From positions 87,137 to 151,136 of the forward strand of contig BDDD01002941.1 in the NCBI GenBank assembly GCA_001972305.1: a stretch of 64,000 nucleotides of DNA. The letters run 5' to 3'. The position numbers and the translations under genes were made by a program. The notes beneath the pieces were generated by a model. The model worked only from the letters and a program-made list of their open reading frames with translations, ran no database searches and had not been told where the DNA came from. This document shows, in pieces, positions 32,459 through 44,324 of this stretch. This stretch comes from Cephalotus follicularis (Eukaryota > Streptophyta > Magnoliopsida > Oxalidales > Cephalotaceae). The first letter of the stretch is position 1, and every line of letters starts with the position of its first letter.

Positions 32459-33672
32459 ATGCCTCCAAGAACCAAGAACCTAAATGCCATAGAGGGAGAA
32501 AGCTCAGGAAGGGGCAGAGGAAGGGCTGGGGAAGGAATGCTCGTCGTGGAGTTGTAGTGGCTCAACAACCATTCGAGCACCAAGGTTTAAGATATCCTCC
32601 TACTTATTTTGATAGAAAAATACTTCTTGAAAAAACATTAGATTTTGATTTCTGTCTAAGGGAAGGATTTCCAATTATTTGTTGGTTAAATGCTCTCGAC
32701 TTAGGACCCCTGTTTACTGTTAATCTGCCACATTATCCTAACCTTATGAAAGAATTTTATGCTAATTTTGGGTTCAGCATATCTGTGAGTCTATCTACTA
32801 AAGTAAAGGACAGAAATATTTTGATGAACTATCCAACTCTAGCTTCAATTTTAAATATACCCTGTGATGGCTCAAGAGGTTGGTCTAATAGAAGTTGGAT
32901 AGATGAATATGGTTTTAACAAAGAAGATTGTGTGCATCTATTGTTTGGTGAGAATGCACATGTAGTTAAAAAGATGTATTCTCGCAATCTTAGGTTTGAT
33001 TATAGGTTCTTTCATAGGGCTGTCAGCACTCATATTCTACACAAAGCTGGTGGCTTTGATGAAGTCACACACATGGAAGCATTCACAATGTTTCACATTA
33101 TCACTGGTAGAAGGATTAATATCCCTTTGTTAATTTTCAATCATATGAAGACTATGCAAGTATGAGAAAATGCTAGATTGCCTTATGGGAACTTGATTAC
33201 CAAGATTCTAATGTATTATCATGTGGACTTAGACGGGGAAGTGCTCCATGCGCTTCAAAGTGCCAATAAGTTAGGAAAAAGAACTCTTAGTAGAATGGGC
33301 TTTAAAAAGCATAAGAGGCTAGCAAAATGGATTCCTAAAAACGATGATTCTAATAGAGTGAGTGACGAAGAAGAAGAGGGAGAAGAAGCACAAGGTGAAG
33401 AAAATGTAGTTTCTGAAGATGAGTTTCATTTTAATCTTCCAAAAAGTCAATTTGACGAGCTTATGGAAGAAATTAGGGGATTAAAAAGAAGACAAAGAAG
33501 ATTTGAAAGGAAATTTGTTGAGAAAGGCTTAATTGGTAATGAGGATATGACCAGTGAAGAAGAAGATCAAGAGAATTCAAAAAACGAAGCTGAAAATCAA
33601 AATACCGACTCTACGGAAAATGGGGATGATGGAGATGATAGAGACAATGGAGATGATGGGATGGACGATTGA
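32459..33672 (+). pseudogene. Sirevirus env-like ORF
   Basis: Frames at 32557-33165 and 33178-33672 encode a globular N-terminal part (YFDRKILLEKTLDFDF; TKVKDRN; GWSNRSWIDEYGF; HILHKAGGFDEVTHMEAF; RRINIPLLIFNHMK) and a C-terminal part with basic MGFKKHKRLAKW, then a very acidic, probably coiled-coil tail ending in repeated GDD/NGDD. It is homologous to 59345-60601. Sirevirus env-like products have unproved function. No signal peptide or clear membrane span is visible. It resembles what databases call putative plant transposon protein domains. It has few breaks. Confidence 0.7.
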
Positions 33673-34395
33673 TGAATTGCATTACATATTATCATCTTTC
33701 CTATTTTATTTTGTGTCTTGTTTTTTTATTTTATTTTGTAACTTTATAAATTATGATGCTTTGGTTGACGTTTCGTATTTCAATTGGATGACTGTTTTCT
33801 TGAATATCATATCATATTATTTGTTGTTTTGCTATAGCTATTTTGTGTGATGATATAATATTGTTGCTTTGGATGATGTTTTGTTAAAACATTTAAATTA
33901 ATATGTTCTTCAGCTGAATATTTCTTTTGGTAACAATTAGAATTAACGATTCAATATTATTCTTAAAAGACTTTGCTATTTGTCTTTCAATTGGTATCAT
34001 TCTTTTGATACGTATCATAATGATTATTTTTTTGTGTTATGGTATCAAAACTCTGTTTATTGATTGTGTTAGAAATTATGCTGAATGATTAAGTGACTTT
34101 AATTATTTGATAATATTGATTGTTTGATGAGTACGTGATGATTGGTTTTTTAAATTTTTGATGATTATTTGATATTTCAATTGTGATATTGATTTTTTTT
34201 TTATTGATTGGGATAATTTTTTCAAATACAATGCAAAAACATTATGCTTTTATCTTGGTATCTGAAATATAAAAATAAACATTTAAATCGTGCCTATTGA
34301 TGTGTTATTGTGATAATTATTCTTCTCAATTAATGCTCTCTTTATTAGTTGTTCTACTCAAATCTTTGATGATATTGTCAAATTGGTGTTCAAAG
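33673..34395 (+). other. AT-rich spacer after the env-like ORF
   Basis: No coding sequence beyond a T-rich frame (33554-33850) that is a shadow. It contains TTTGATGATTATTTGAT-like low-complexity words and leads to the Tat insertion site (target GGAAG at 34396-34400). Confidence 0.6.
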
Positions 34396-34400
34396 GGAAG

Positions 34401-34936
34401 TGATATGGGAAAAAACCTACTTAAAGAATAGGGCCACGCGTCCTCAACTCGTGTCGCCAGACGTCCACCAGAGGAACTGACACGAGGTCGGGTGCTACAA
34501 TTCAAAACTATAAGGCGCCATAACTCTCAGACGTTACCAACCCACGACACAATGCCTAATGGGGAAATAGCACCAAATCTGGCGGAGATCAGGGGAAATT
34601 CCCGAGATCCTCGGCATTTCCGTAGGGGATCCCCATCAGCTCCGATTCTCACGTAGGACAGTTACAGACGCCCCCTATAAATACTAAAACCATCGACTTT
34701 AAACAGGTCAGCCATTTTAGCATTCAAAAGAACCTTGAATTCTCTGTGCATTGTCTAACTTAAGCATCGGAGTGTCCCTGGGAGTTCAAACTCCTGGACC
34801 TACGAGCTATTTGCTACTTTGTGCAGGGAATACAATCACAATCAAACCTTCTTCTCGGGCATCTCTCAGTGTTTCCTTCAACAAATCAAAGTCCTCCATG
34901 TAGGATACTGTTGAGGAAAGGATTTATGCATCAACA
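34401..34936 (+). repeat. 5' LTR of the Tat element
   Basis: 536 bp with TATA box TATAAATA at 34676-34683. It pairs with 47634-48168. The start of transcription is probably near 34710, just before ATTTTAGCATTCAAAAGAAC. Confidence 0.9.
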
Positions 34937-34937
34937 A

Positions 34938-34957
34938 TTGGCGCCGTCTGTGGGAAG
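34938..34957 (+). promoter_or_regulatory. Primer-binding site, Tat element
   Basis: TTGGCGCCGTCTGTGGGAA lies directly after the 5' LTR and is the form seen in many Tat-lineage elements. I do not assign the tRNA with certainty. Confidence 0.8.
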
Positions 34958-34982
34958 CGCAACAAAAAGCTATCGAGAATCA

Positions 34983-36461
34983 TGCCTCCGAGAAAGAACA
35001 CCAACCACTCAATAGCCGGTGGCAGCCAGGCTACTACTGGGAAAAACCCAGCTTCAACCAGCCAAGTTGCTGCCACTACCGAGCGAGCTCCCATTATTGG
35101 GGAGCAATTCACACAGCTGCTCCAAGGAGTGGAGCGCCTCACCAGCCTGTTGACTACCAACTTAGCCAACCAAAATCAACCCAGACCTACCCTACCAGTG
35201 GTCCAAGGACACTCCAGATCGTAGAGGCCAGCCCAGGTGAACCAATGCCCTCATGGGCAAAGGCGAAACCTGCCAAGGGGCATGCTCCCCCCAAGGCTGT
35301 CAGGGGTTGATACAACCCTGAGGAGGAGAACTGAGATTAATACATCTCAGAGGGCAAAGTCCTCGACTACCAGGGATCACAACAATCCCTAAGCAGAGCA
35401 CCCCGAGCACCAAGCAATGGAAGTGGATCGCCAGGGGGGCACCGAGGAGATGCGTGTGCGTTCCAACACCTTGCGCAGGACTGGTACAGTGTGGAGGAGT
35501 AGGATGGGCCACACCACTTCACTGGCTGGTGAGTCACAGGTTTCTACCAGGGCTAGGAACATTGAAGATGTTGAGCAAGCAATGAACAAGAAGCTTGCGG
35601 AGATGGAGAGGAGATCCGTGGAGCCGAGCAGCCAAGGGGATTATGGCCGAGGTGCGCAACATTAGCGCCAACCCCTTCACATCCGAGATCATGAAGGAGC
35701 GTATCCCTAGTGGATTCTGGTTCCCGAGTCTCCAACAGTATGATGGCTCCATGGATCCCATCCAACATGTGTGCACTTACATCCAAACAACGTTGACTGG
35801 AGCTGCCAAGTCATGGTATTCTACCCTGGCAGAGGGTTCAGTGGAGAATTTCAATTAGTTTGTAGAGCTGTTTGTAACCAAATTCCTAAATAGCGCCATG
35901 CAGAGGAGAAACTCCACCTATCTGATCAACGTGGTGCAGGGGAAAGATGAGTCGCTAAGAGACTACCTCACCAGATTCAACAAGGAGTCTCTCACAATGA
36001 AAGACCTGGAGCCATCATTCGCTCTAGTGGCTCTGAACAGTGGGCTGAAGAACAACTCCCCCTTCACTTTCTCTCTGCTGAAAAAGCCCGCGGTGGATAT
36101 GGCAGACCTGCTGAGAAGAGCAGAGAGGTATATCAATGCCGAGGAGGGGATAGCAGCTAGGAAACAAAAGACATCCTTGTCGGGCCATCAAATGGAGACT
36201 GGGGAGCATTCACGAAATGCTCCCAGCAAGAAAGAGAAGAGGAAGGAAAGGTCTGAGCTCCACAAGGATGACCTCAGGCACAAGCTCTCTAGGAGAGAGG
36301 AGACACCAAGGGGAGGGGCGTCCATCCCTGCTTACAACAACTTTGCCCCTTTCCTGAAGTCTCGTACCAGAATACTTGTTGTGGATAAGGATAAGGTCCC
36401 CCTCCAATGGCCTACACCAATGAGGTCCTCAACAGAGAAGAGGGACATAGAGAAGTATTGC
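34983..36461 (+). pseudogene. Tat gag, N-terminal and capsid parts
   Basis: It starts MPPRKNTNHSIAGGSQATTG at 34983. The capsid-like domain begins near 35670 (NPFTSEIMKERIPSGFWFP, YDGSMDPIQHV) and continues at 35898-36460 with VVQGKDESLRDYLTRFNKE and MADLLRRAERYINAEEG, the retrotransposon-gag fold of Tat elements. A lysine- and arginine-rich linker follows. The gene is interrupted at 36461 by a solo LTR, and the zinc-binding segment lies on the far side at 39168. Broken. Confidence 0.85.
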
Positions 36462-39167
36462 TGTCACGCCCCGAACCGTGGGTTGGTCCCCACCACTCAA
36501 CACGTGGCAATCGTACAATCATCATCATTATCAATCATAAAAACTTAAAACTTAAATAAATCATAAACATAATCCTTTATTTAATGTGTGGATGTACAGA
36601 CCCAGCTCGATACATTTAAAATATACTGCTACAAACCAGCAGATAAAATAAATAAATACATAATTATTCCTTGATAATCCAACCATAACGCGTACTGCCG
36701 AGGAAGCGGAACTTACTTCACTCTTTATCCTTGGCACTGTTGCGATGTGCCACCACTACCTATTCCTACACCTGGCCCATTCAAAGGAATGGGTCAGCAA
36801 CCCTGGGGGTTGTGTAGGTTACTACATATACGGGCACATACCAGATTAACAACAATAAATGCAGAGGAGAAATAAATATACATGCCTACCATGAATACAG
36901 ATCATAAAACATAGTTACATCATCCTTTATCCTCGGACTATTCTACTCAAGCCATATGTATTAATCAGAGGAGTCTGGTCATCCTATGGTCTGGTCAGTG
37001 TGTAAGGTTCACCTTTAGGCTCACTTGCCCGCGGAATTCTTCTCCAGGTTCACTTGCCGAGCGGAATTCACCCTTTGCTCACCTGCTCTGGCGGTTCACC
37101 CTTTGGATCATCAGCTTTGGTGGAATTCACCTTTAAGTTCACCATTAGGCGGATTCGCTCGAGATCACCTGCCTCACGGAGTTCACCCCTTGGGTTCACC
37201 TGCTCGGCGGAATTCGCCCCTGCTGGGCTCACCTGCCTGGGACCATCTATAAATATTCCCTGGGATCATCCTTATATTCTCTTCCATGTCATTATACTAC
37301 TCATTTCTTTCCTTAAACCTGTCCTGGGAATAATAGCTTTTATGGTACCCACGTCCAAATATGCATGCATGGCACACACTGCGTGGATGGGCGCTCAGTG
37401 TAAAGGAGCGCATGCACGACGCATGCGAAGTGAATATTTATTGCTTACCCACTAACCAGAGGAGCATGCAAGCTCATGTTTTGCTTCCTTTCTTCGTGGT
37501 TATATGCAGGGAACACTCCCTTTGAGCGTATACAGGTACTATTCATCTCACATGAAAACATATGCCAGGGACGCATGCACATAACATTTCCTTCTTCATG
37601 TATGCATACAAGGAGCGCGTACCAGGGGACAACGGGTGCCCAGAATGCACATTTGGCTTGGGGCAGGAGACAATACCCATGTTGGGTGCATGCTCGACTT
37701 GTGGCAAGAGAGAGCTCATCACCATCACCTACTCGGGCGAAGGCAGAGGGGAGCTCAGCACCAATGCATGGCATGAGTGGGAAGCATGGGTTCTTGGTGT
37801 CAGGCTCCCCTGGCATTAGCATCCATGTCCCCTAACGTGCAGGGGAGCTCAGGCACGTCAGCCCGGCATTACCCTTCCCTGGCATTCTCACCACAACACA
37901 TGTCTCCTCTAGCGCCTAGTTTCCCCGGCACTTCTGGCTTGCCTTCTTGGCACCCCTGGCATACCACCACCTAGGGTACATGGGTCCCCATGCATGGGCA
38001 GAGGAGCTCGGCATGGCTGCTCAGGCATGGTAAAGGAGCTTCGGCATGGTAGCTCGACACCAAGTCTCCCCCTGGTACCCCATCTTTTCAGCTCCACACA
38101 TGGGCGCCTCTGGCATTCTTCCCAGGCACATGCATAGTGCGTCTCGACACCTCGGGAGTCATGCGTTTCATGCCTTGGACACATGATCTTTGCTCGCCGG
38201 CAATGGAGGGAGCTCGACGCCTACCGGGGTGGGCGCGGCGAGTCGCCAAGCCTGGACGCATGGCCAAGAGAACTCAACTTCACCACGGTGTCTTTGCAAC
38301 GATGCCTACGTGCTTTTTGCACTGTTAGTGCGTACCAGGACAAAGCGCCAGGAATAAAACACAAGCATCATGTGCGTATAGGAACATATAGGATGGGAAA
38401 AGAAAATAACCACTTGCTACGCGCATTAGTCAGCTAAGGTACATACTCGAGAACAAATATATGCATAATTTTACTTTACTAAACGATTACACACAAACAA
38501 TAAATCATATATAGCAACAAACAATAACAAACACGCATAGCAGGTACACAAGCACACACACAAGCTGGTAGGCAATTGGACATGGAGTAACCTACCTGGA
38601 GTAAGGGTTGAAAATGGAGATCTTCAACTCTGAACTTCCTTTGAGCAGGGGTCTGCTACACTTTAGCTTTGTCAATTCTCCTCGTTGCACAAAGCCTTAC
38701 TCCCAGGGAATGGTATTTATACTATCGGAGTGCAGGGGACAAGGGGTCTCCTTACACAACACCCACTTTTCTCCTTCCCACTCTCTGATTCTCCCGAATT
38801 CTCTAGATAAAAATGTGTAAGAAATGATTAAAGTGTAGCTCCCTGTCAGCTTCTCCTTTTTATAAAAACCATTGGAAGAGTCTAGAACTCTTGAGAGAGC
38901 TCTTACGGGTGTAGGCCTTTTGCTGGGCTTGGGCCATCCTCTTCCCACTTCGGCCAAATTAGACTTTCCACATTAAGGCCCAAAAATCCAATTATCACAT
39001 TAAATCCAATCCAAGGAGAAAAACATATTCCCTTTAGCCCAAGTTCACAAATTATATTCCATTAAGGCCCAAATAAATACATCATAAAAATTCGGGCCCA
39101 TCCCAATAGGAAGGAAAATAATTACAAAGCCCAATAATAATTCTTTATAATATTTAGGGTTCTTACA
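36462..39167 (-). mobile_element. Solo Tekay-type LTR inserted in the Tat gag
   Basis: The 2706-bp insert has TSD ATTGC at 36457-36461 and 39168-39172. Read on the minus strand it begins TGTAAGAACCCTAAATATT and ends CGGTTCGGGGCGTGACA, both Tekay-type. No primer site, pol or second LTR is seen, so it is a solo LTR formed by recombination. Inside are a hairpin CCCATTC/GAATGGG (36777-36794), tandem GCGGAATTCACC-type units (about 37010-37240), and a GC-rich middle rich in GCATG words. Open frames in it (for example 37476-37835) have no recognisable domains. Confidence 0.9.
37010..37245. repeat. Degenerate tandem GCGGAATTCACC units in the solo LTR
   Basis: About seven units of roughly 30-40 bp mix GGTTCACC(T/C), TGC and GCGGAATTC. 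The two open frames across them are by-products. Confidence 0.75.
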
Positions 39168-39440
39168 ATTGCCGATACCATCGTGACCACGGGCACGATA
39201 CCGAGGAGTGTAGGCAGCTGAAGAATCAGATAGAAGACCTAATTCATAAGGGGCACCTACGCAAGTATATGGATAGGAATGCTCCTCAACAAAGGGGGAA
39301 GAGCAGAGAAGAGGCTCCACAGCAGCCGGAAGAGCAGCAGCATCAACCCAGAAGTGTCATCCACACCATCTCTAGAGGGGTCATATCTGGTGGCAACAAT
39401 CTAAATGCTAGAAAGGCCTATGGAAGGTAATCCCTTGCAG
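39168..39440 (+). pseudogene. Tat gag, zinc-binding end
   Basis: After the solo LTR the gag resumes with [17 protein letters not shown], the conserved histidine- and cysteine-rich motif at the end of Tat gags, followed by [15 protein letters not shown] and a basic, glutamine-rich tail. The target duplication ATTGC falls inside the motif's codons. Confidence 0.85.
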
Positions 39441-39454
39441 TGTAAAAAATTCAA

Positions 39455-40290
39455 CATAGCAAGAGGATAAGGACTGGTGGAGATGAGAAGGTGATATCCT
39501 TCTCCGAGGCGGACTACGAGGGAGTACGTCTCCCTTGTGATGATCCAGTGATGGTAACTCTTCTGGTGGAACTTTTCACCATGAAGAGGATCCTAATTGA
39601 CAGCAGGAGCTTGGCCTATATCTTGTACAAAAATGCATTTGATCAGCTAAAGATACAGACCGATCAGCTCAGGCCCGTGAAGACCCCACTGGTTGGGTTT
39701 GTAGGGGAGATGGTCCATCCTCTGGGATCCATCGACCTGTCCGTGGTTACAGGCACGGCCCCACGTCAGACTCAGGTGCAGATGACATTCCTGGTAGTGA
39801 ACACACCAAGCCCGTACAACGCTATAGTCGGGCGTCCAGGTTTGAACCTGTTAGAGGCAATTATGTCTACGAGACACTAGGTGATGAAATTTCCAACAAG
39901 GTTTGGCGTGGGGGAACTTAGGGGAGATCAGCAGGTAGCAAGACAATGCTACAAAACTGTCGTGATGGACAAGGGGAAGGAGAAGGCCTTGTCCATAGCA
40001 AATGTGGAGCTCAGAGGGGATGTGGAACCCGAGCATCCACAACCTATGGAAGAAGTGTTACAAGTGCCCTTGGAGGAGGGCAATAAAGAAAAAATCATCC
40101 AAGTTGGCTCACAACTTAGAGAGGTGGAGAAAGGGGAACTTATAACGTTCCTCTTAAACAATAAAGACGTCTTCCCTTGGTCAGCAAAGAAGGTCCCTAG
40201 GATCAGCCCAGCACAAGCTAAGTGTGGATCAGCCTTTGACCAGGCAGAAGAAAAGGAACCTCACTCCCGAGAGGTAGAAAGTAATAGTTG
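39455..40290 (+). pseudogene. Tat protease region
   Basis: The frame at 39491-39880 contains ISFSEADYEGVRLPCDDPVM, the linker conserved before Tat proteases, then the retropepsin-like core and VNTPSPYNAIVGRPGLNLLE, typical of its end. 39881-40291 carries the linker to RT (MKFPTRFGVGELRGDQQ; YKTVVMDKGKEK) and the segment before RT (FLLNNKDVFPWSAK; GSAFDQAEEKEPH). It is broken in places. Confidence 0.8.
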
Positions 40291-40295
40291 AGGAA

Positions 40296-40935
40296 GTGAG
40301 CAAGCTATTACAAGCGGGGTTCATCAGGGAAGTGCACTACTCAGACTGGCTGGCGAACCCGGTCCTAGTCAAAAAAGCAAATGGAAAGTGGAGGATGTGT
40401 ATAGAGTTCACAGACCTTAACAAGGCTTGCCCAAAGGATCACTTCCCCCTCCCAAAGATTGATCAGTTGGTGGACGCAACCTCGGGGTATAGGATGCTGA
40501 GCTTCTTGGACGCCTACTCGGGGTATAATCAAATCCCCATGTATGGGCCCGACAAGAACAAGACAGCCTTCATCACTGATAGAGGCATGTACTATTACAA
40601 ATTCATGCCCTTTGGGCTGAAGAATGCCGAGGAAACCTACCAATGGTCAGTTAAAAAGATCTTTGAGCCTTAGATCGGGAAAAACATGGAGGTTTATATT
40701 GACGACATGCTCGTCAAGACGCCAGCAAGGAGCCCCCATATTAAAGACTTAGAGGAAACTTTTGGGGTGTTAAGGAGATATAAAATGAAGCTCAATCCTT
40801 CCAAGTGTACTTTTGGGGTCACCTCTGGTAATTTCCTCAGGTTCATGGTCTCAAGCAGAGGAATAGAGGCCAACCCAGAGAAGATTTCAGCAGTGCAGTG
40901 CATGAGGCCTCCTCAGACCATCAGGGAGATTTAGA
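40296..40935 (+). pseudogene. Tat reverse transcriptase
   Basis: Frames at 40296-40673 and 40686-40934 carry the RT motifs in order: VKKANGKWRMCIEFTDLNKA, FPLPKIDQLVDATSGY, FLDAYSGYNQI, FMPFGLKNAEETYQ, then VYIDDMLVK (the YxDD site) and LNPSKCTFGVTSG. The sequence is close to those of Tat elements with CPKD and DAYSGYNQ. Broken. Confidence 0.9.
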
Positions 40936-41119
40936 AGTTGAATGGAAAGATAGTAGCCCTGAGCTGGTGCGTCTCGAAGTCAACAGAGAAGTGCCTTCTG
41001 TTCTTCAAGGTGCTCAGAGATCCTAAGGGATTTTCTTGGTCAGATGAATGTTAAGCAGCCTTCAACAAGTTGAAGGAATACCTAGCTTCCCCTCCTCTGA
41101 CCTCAAAACCTAAGGATAT

Positions 41120-41795
41120 GGAAGACCTGTATTTGTACCTTGCAGCAATATTGCAGTGCTTGTCAGGGAGGAGGAGAAAGTTCAGAGGCCGGTGTACTAC
41201 GTAAGCAAGGCTTTGAATGATGTTGGGGGGAGGTACCCAGAGGTAGAAAAATTCGCTGATGCTCTGATCATAGCAGCCAGGAAATTAAGGTCATATTTCC
41301 AACCCAATACAATCAAAGTTCTGACTAACAAACCACTTAGGCAAGTTCTAGCGAAGCCTGACACCTCGGGAAGATTAATCAAGTGGTCAGTCGAACGAGG
41401 CAAGTATGACGTGAAGTTTGAAGCCAGACCAGCAATCAAATCACAGGTCTTGGCTGACTTTGTTGGAGAAAATACACCTACGGAGTGTATGGAGGAGGAC
41501 CCCTCAGAGAATGAGAGGGGGAAATGGAAGTTGTCCGTGGATGGCTCATCCTGCGTCTCTGGCAGTGGAGCAGGATTGGTATTAATGAGTCTAGGTGGGT
41601 GGACGTTAGAGTATGCTCTGAGGTTTGGATTCAAGGCCACAAACAATGAGGCTGAGTGGGAAGCTCTGATCGATGCGCTGACAATCGCGAAGCACTTGGA
41701 AGTTCAAAAAATAGAAGCCTCCAGTGATTCTCAGCTAGTAGTTGGTTTGGCAAGCGGTGAGTATGAAGCCAGAGAAGACTCCATGTCCAAGTAAT
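41120..41795 (+). pseudogene. Tat RNase H and second (archaeal-type) RNase H
   Basis: The frame at 41156-41794 has the retroviral-type RNase H (PVYYVSKALNDVGGRYPEVE; SYFQPNTIKVLTNKPLRQVL) and then, from about residue 125, a second RNase H-like domain (WKLSVDGSSCVSGSGAGLVL; ATNNEAEWEALIDALTIAK; ASSDSQLVVG). Two RNase H domains in series are a Tat hallmark. The function is to degrade the RNA of the hybrid. Confidence 0.9.
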
Positions 41796-42153
41796 TTACA
41801 TACTTTCAGAGTTTGAAGTCAACCTTCCAAATGATTAGAGTCTTGAAGGTACCCAGAGCAGAAAATGCCCAAGTTGACAGTTGTCCAAGTTAGCAACAAC
41901 GGAGGTGCTCCAGCAAAATAAAACAGTGCTGACGGACTTCCTGGACAGGCCCACTATCTCAGAGGTATCCGTAATGGACATAGATGTACCACAGAAACCA
42001 AACTGGATGACTCCATTTATCAATTAGCTGAGGAACGGGATTATGCCCGAGGGCTCCGTTGAAGCAAGAAAACTGGTGTACAGACCAAACAGATACCAGC
42101 TCCGAGACGGGATCCTCTACAAAAGATCTTTCTCCTATCCTTAGCTGAGGTGT

Positions 42154-43238
42154 ATGACTCCCTTAGAGGCCGATTATGCTCTAAGGGAAGTCCATGAAGG
42201 AGTTTATGGCAATCACATGGGGGGCAGAACCTTGTCCCACAAATTATTGAGGCAGGGCTATTTCTGGCCGACCATGCACCAGGATGCCATAGGCTTCGTA
42301 AGGAAGTGTGATAGATGTCAGAGGTACGCCAATATAATCAGGAGGCCCTCAGAACCCCTGACATCCATCATGGCCTTGTGGCCCTTTGCACAGTGGGGGA
42401 TGGATTTCGTTGGACCATTACCAGTGGCAACAGGGCAGAGGAAGTTTCTCATTGTGGCAGTGGACTACTTCACCAAGTGGGTAGAAGCTGAACCCCTGGC
42501 CACAATCATAGAGAAGGACACGGAAAGCTTCGTATGGAAATCGTTCATCTGCAGATTTGGAGTCCTGGGAGTAATAGTCTCAAATAATGGGAAGCAGTTC
42601 GATTGCTAGGCTTTCCACAATTTTTTCAAGGAATGGAGAATAGAGCATAGGCTAGTCTCAGTAGCCTATCCCTAGAGTAATGGTCAAGCCAAGGTGATCA
42701 ACAGAGAAATCATCTCGGGCTTGAAGAAGCGCCTGGAGCATAGCAAGGGAAGATGGACAGAGGAGTTACCAAGCGTACTATGGGCATATAGAACCACTCA
42801 TCGGACCACAACGGTTGAGTCCCCATACAGCCTTTGCTTTGGAGCTGAAGCTGTGATACCGGTGGAGATTGGTGTACAGTCTTCAAGAGTTGTACACTTC
42901 AGTGAAGAAAATAATGAAGAAGGGCTTAGGACCCTCCTTGACCTAGTGGAAGAGCTCAGAGATAAGATGGCTATCAAAGTTGCAACATACCAATAGAGGG
43001 TGGACCATTACTATAACAAAAGGGTACACCCCCGACCACTAAGGGAATGAGACTTAGTCCTATGTAACTCAACTATCGCAGATCCAACCGATACCAGAGG
43101 AAAGCTAGCCCCTAATTGGGAAGGAGCATACAAGGTCAATAAAGTGCTCCGCCCAAGAACATTCAAACTTGAAACTCCGGGGGGCAGGGAGATCCCCAGA
43201 GCTTGGAATGTCGAGCATCTGAGGAAATACTACCAGTG
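42154..43238 (+). pseudogene. Tat integrase
   Basis: Frames at 42154-42609 and 42694-42996 show the zinc-binding part (HEGVYGNHMGGRTLSHK; CDRCQRYAN), the DDE core with MDFVGPLPVATGQRKFLIVA and TKWVEAEPLA, and the later core (WAYRTTHRTTTVESPY; GAEAVIPVEIG). A further stretch to 43238 reads like the C-terminal end (KVLRPRTFKLE; WNVEHLRKYYQ). No chromodomain is seen, as expected for Tat. Broken. Confidence 0.9.
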
Positions 43239-43239
43239 A

Positions 43240-44270
43240 TTCTTTGTAAGATGTACAAATTCAAAGATGTATATAAGATTGATTTTTTTCTAAAAAAATG
43301 TGTACAAATATCATAGTTCCAAGTTTGCAAGGGACCGGAGGCCCAATGTTCATATCCTTAAACCTCTGAACAGCCACCGATCAACTCCCTCAACCATGAA
43401 GCTTTAATTCAGGCATGCCCGACCATGCTCCCAAGGGAGTGTTTCAAGCAGACCAAGGTCTCAATCCAACAAAAGCCTCCCACTAGAGGAGAACAAAATC
43501 CTCCCCCCAGAGGAGCACAAAAGCCTCCCACCAGAGGAGCACAAAATCCTCTCCCTAGGGAAGCACAAAAGCCTCCCACCAGAGGAGCACAAAATCCTCC
43601 CCCCAGGGGAGCACCAAAGCCTCCCTCTAGAGGAGCATAAAAGACACCCCCGAGAAACACCTTCGACTACGCATACAAAAAAGACTTCCAAGCAATAGGA
43701 CTCCCAAGGGAGCACACACTGGTCAGTATTTCAATGCCCGACCATAACCAATATCGTGTCTTGAGAGGCGAATCCATAAGAACTCGTAACGATCAAGTTC
43801 GTTTGACTGAGCACTTTGAAATAAGTGTTCCTACGTGGACTGCAAGCTTAGGGGACCTGGTATAGAATATAACAGATCAGATGAGACCCTACTCGGTAAA
43901 CCCATAAGAACTTGCACGAGCAGACCTGAAACTTGGACTATGAATACAACAGAACTCGTAAAGACTAAGTATTATTATCTAAGTGCATTTGAAATAAGGT
44001 GTCCCAAGGGGACTATAGAGCTTGGGTAATTAGGCTAGAAAATTGTAAGGCCAAAACATAAAGTCTATGAAATAGACTAAGTTAGAGACCCCAAGGGGAA
44101 CAATGATTCTCAATTGATGTTCAGGTTCTGTTACCTATATACAATTACCCTAAGGGAGTTGCAAATATTAGTTAGAGCCTGAGCATTCAAAGAAAAAAAT
44201 AAAGCACTCAATGCAAGGAAAGTAAGGAAAGCCCGGGGTGAAAAAATTTCATTAATACTTGAGCAAATTA
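43240..44270 (+). other. Noncoding spacer between pol and the antisense ORF
   Basis: Tat elements typically have a long spacer here. The stretch holds a tandem array (43470-43640), words such as CGAATCCATAAGAACTCGTAA and related copies (about 43770-43975), and no convincing gene. Confidence 0.8.
43470..43640. repeat. Tandem array, about 24-27 bp unit
   Basis: Seven units of the type GCCTCCCACCAGAGGAGCAC followed by AAAA/AAAT. Each can pair CCTC with GAGG. The proline-rich frame (PPTRGAQ repeats) on the plus strand and the glycine-rich frame on the minus strand are by-products. Confidence 0.85.
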
Positions 44271-44324
44271 CAAGTTGTGCTACTAAAGGAGGTTACAAGA
44301 CAAGAAAAAAGAAAAAAATCCATT

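Noticed and set aside
37476-37835. Candidate host gene at 37.5-37.8 kb
   Set aside because: Open on several frames of both strands, no domain, and wholly within a solo LTR with a clear target duplication.
43425-43640. Proline-rich repeat protein (PPTRGAQ units)
   Set aside because: By-product of the tandem array in the Tat spacer; the opposite strand is equally open.
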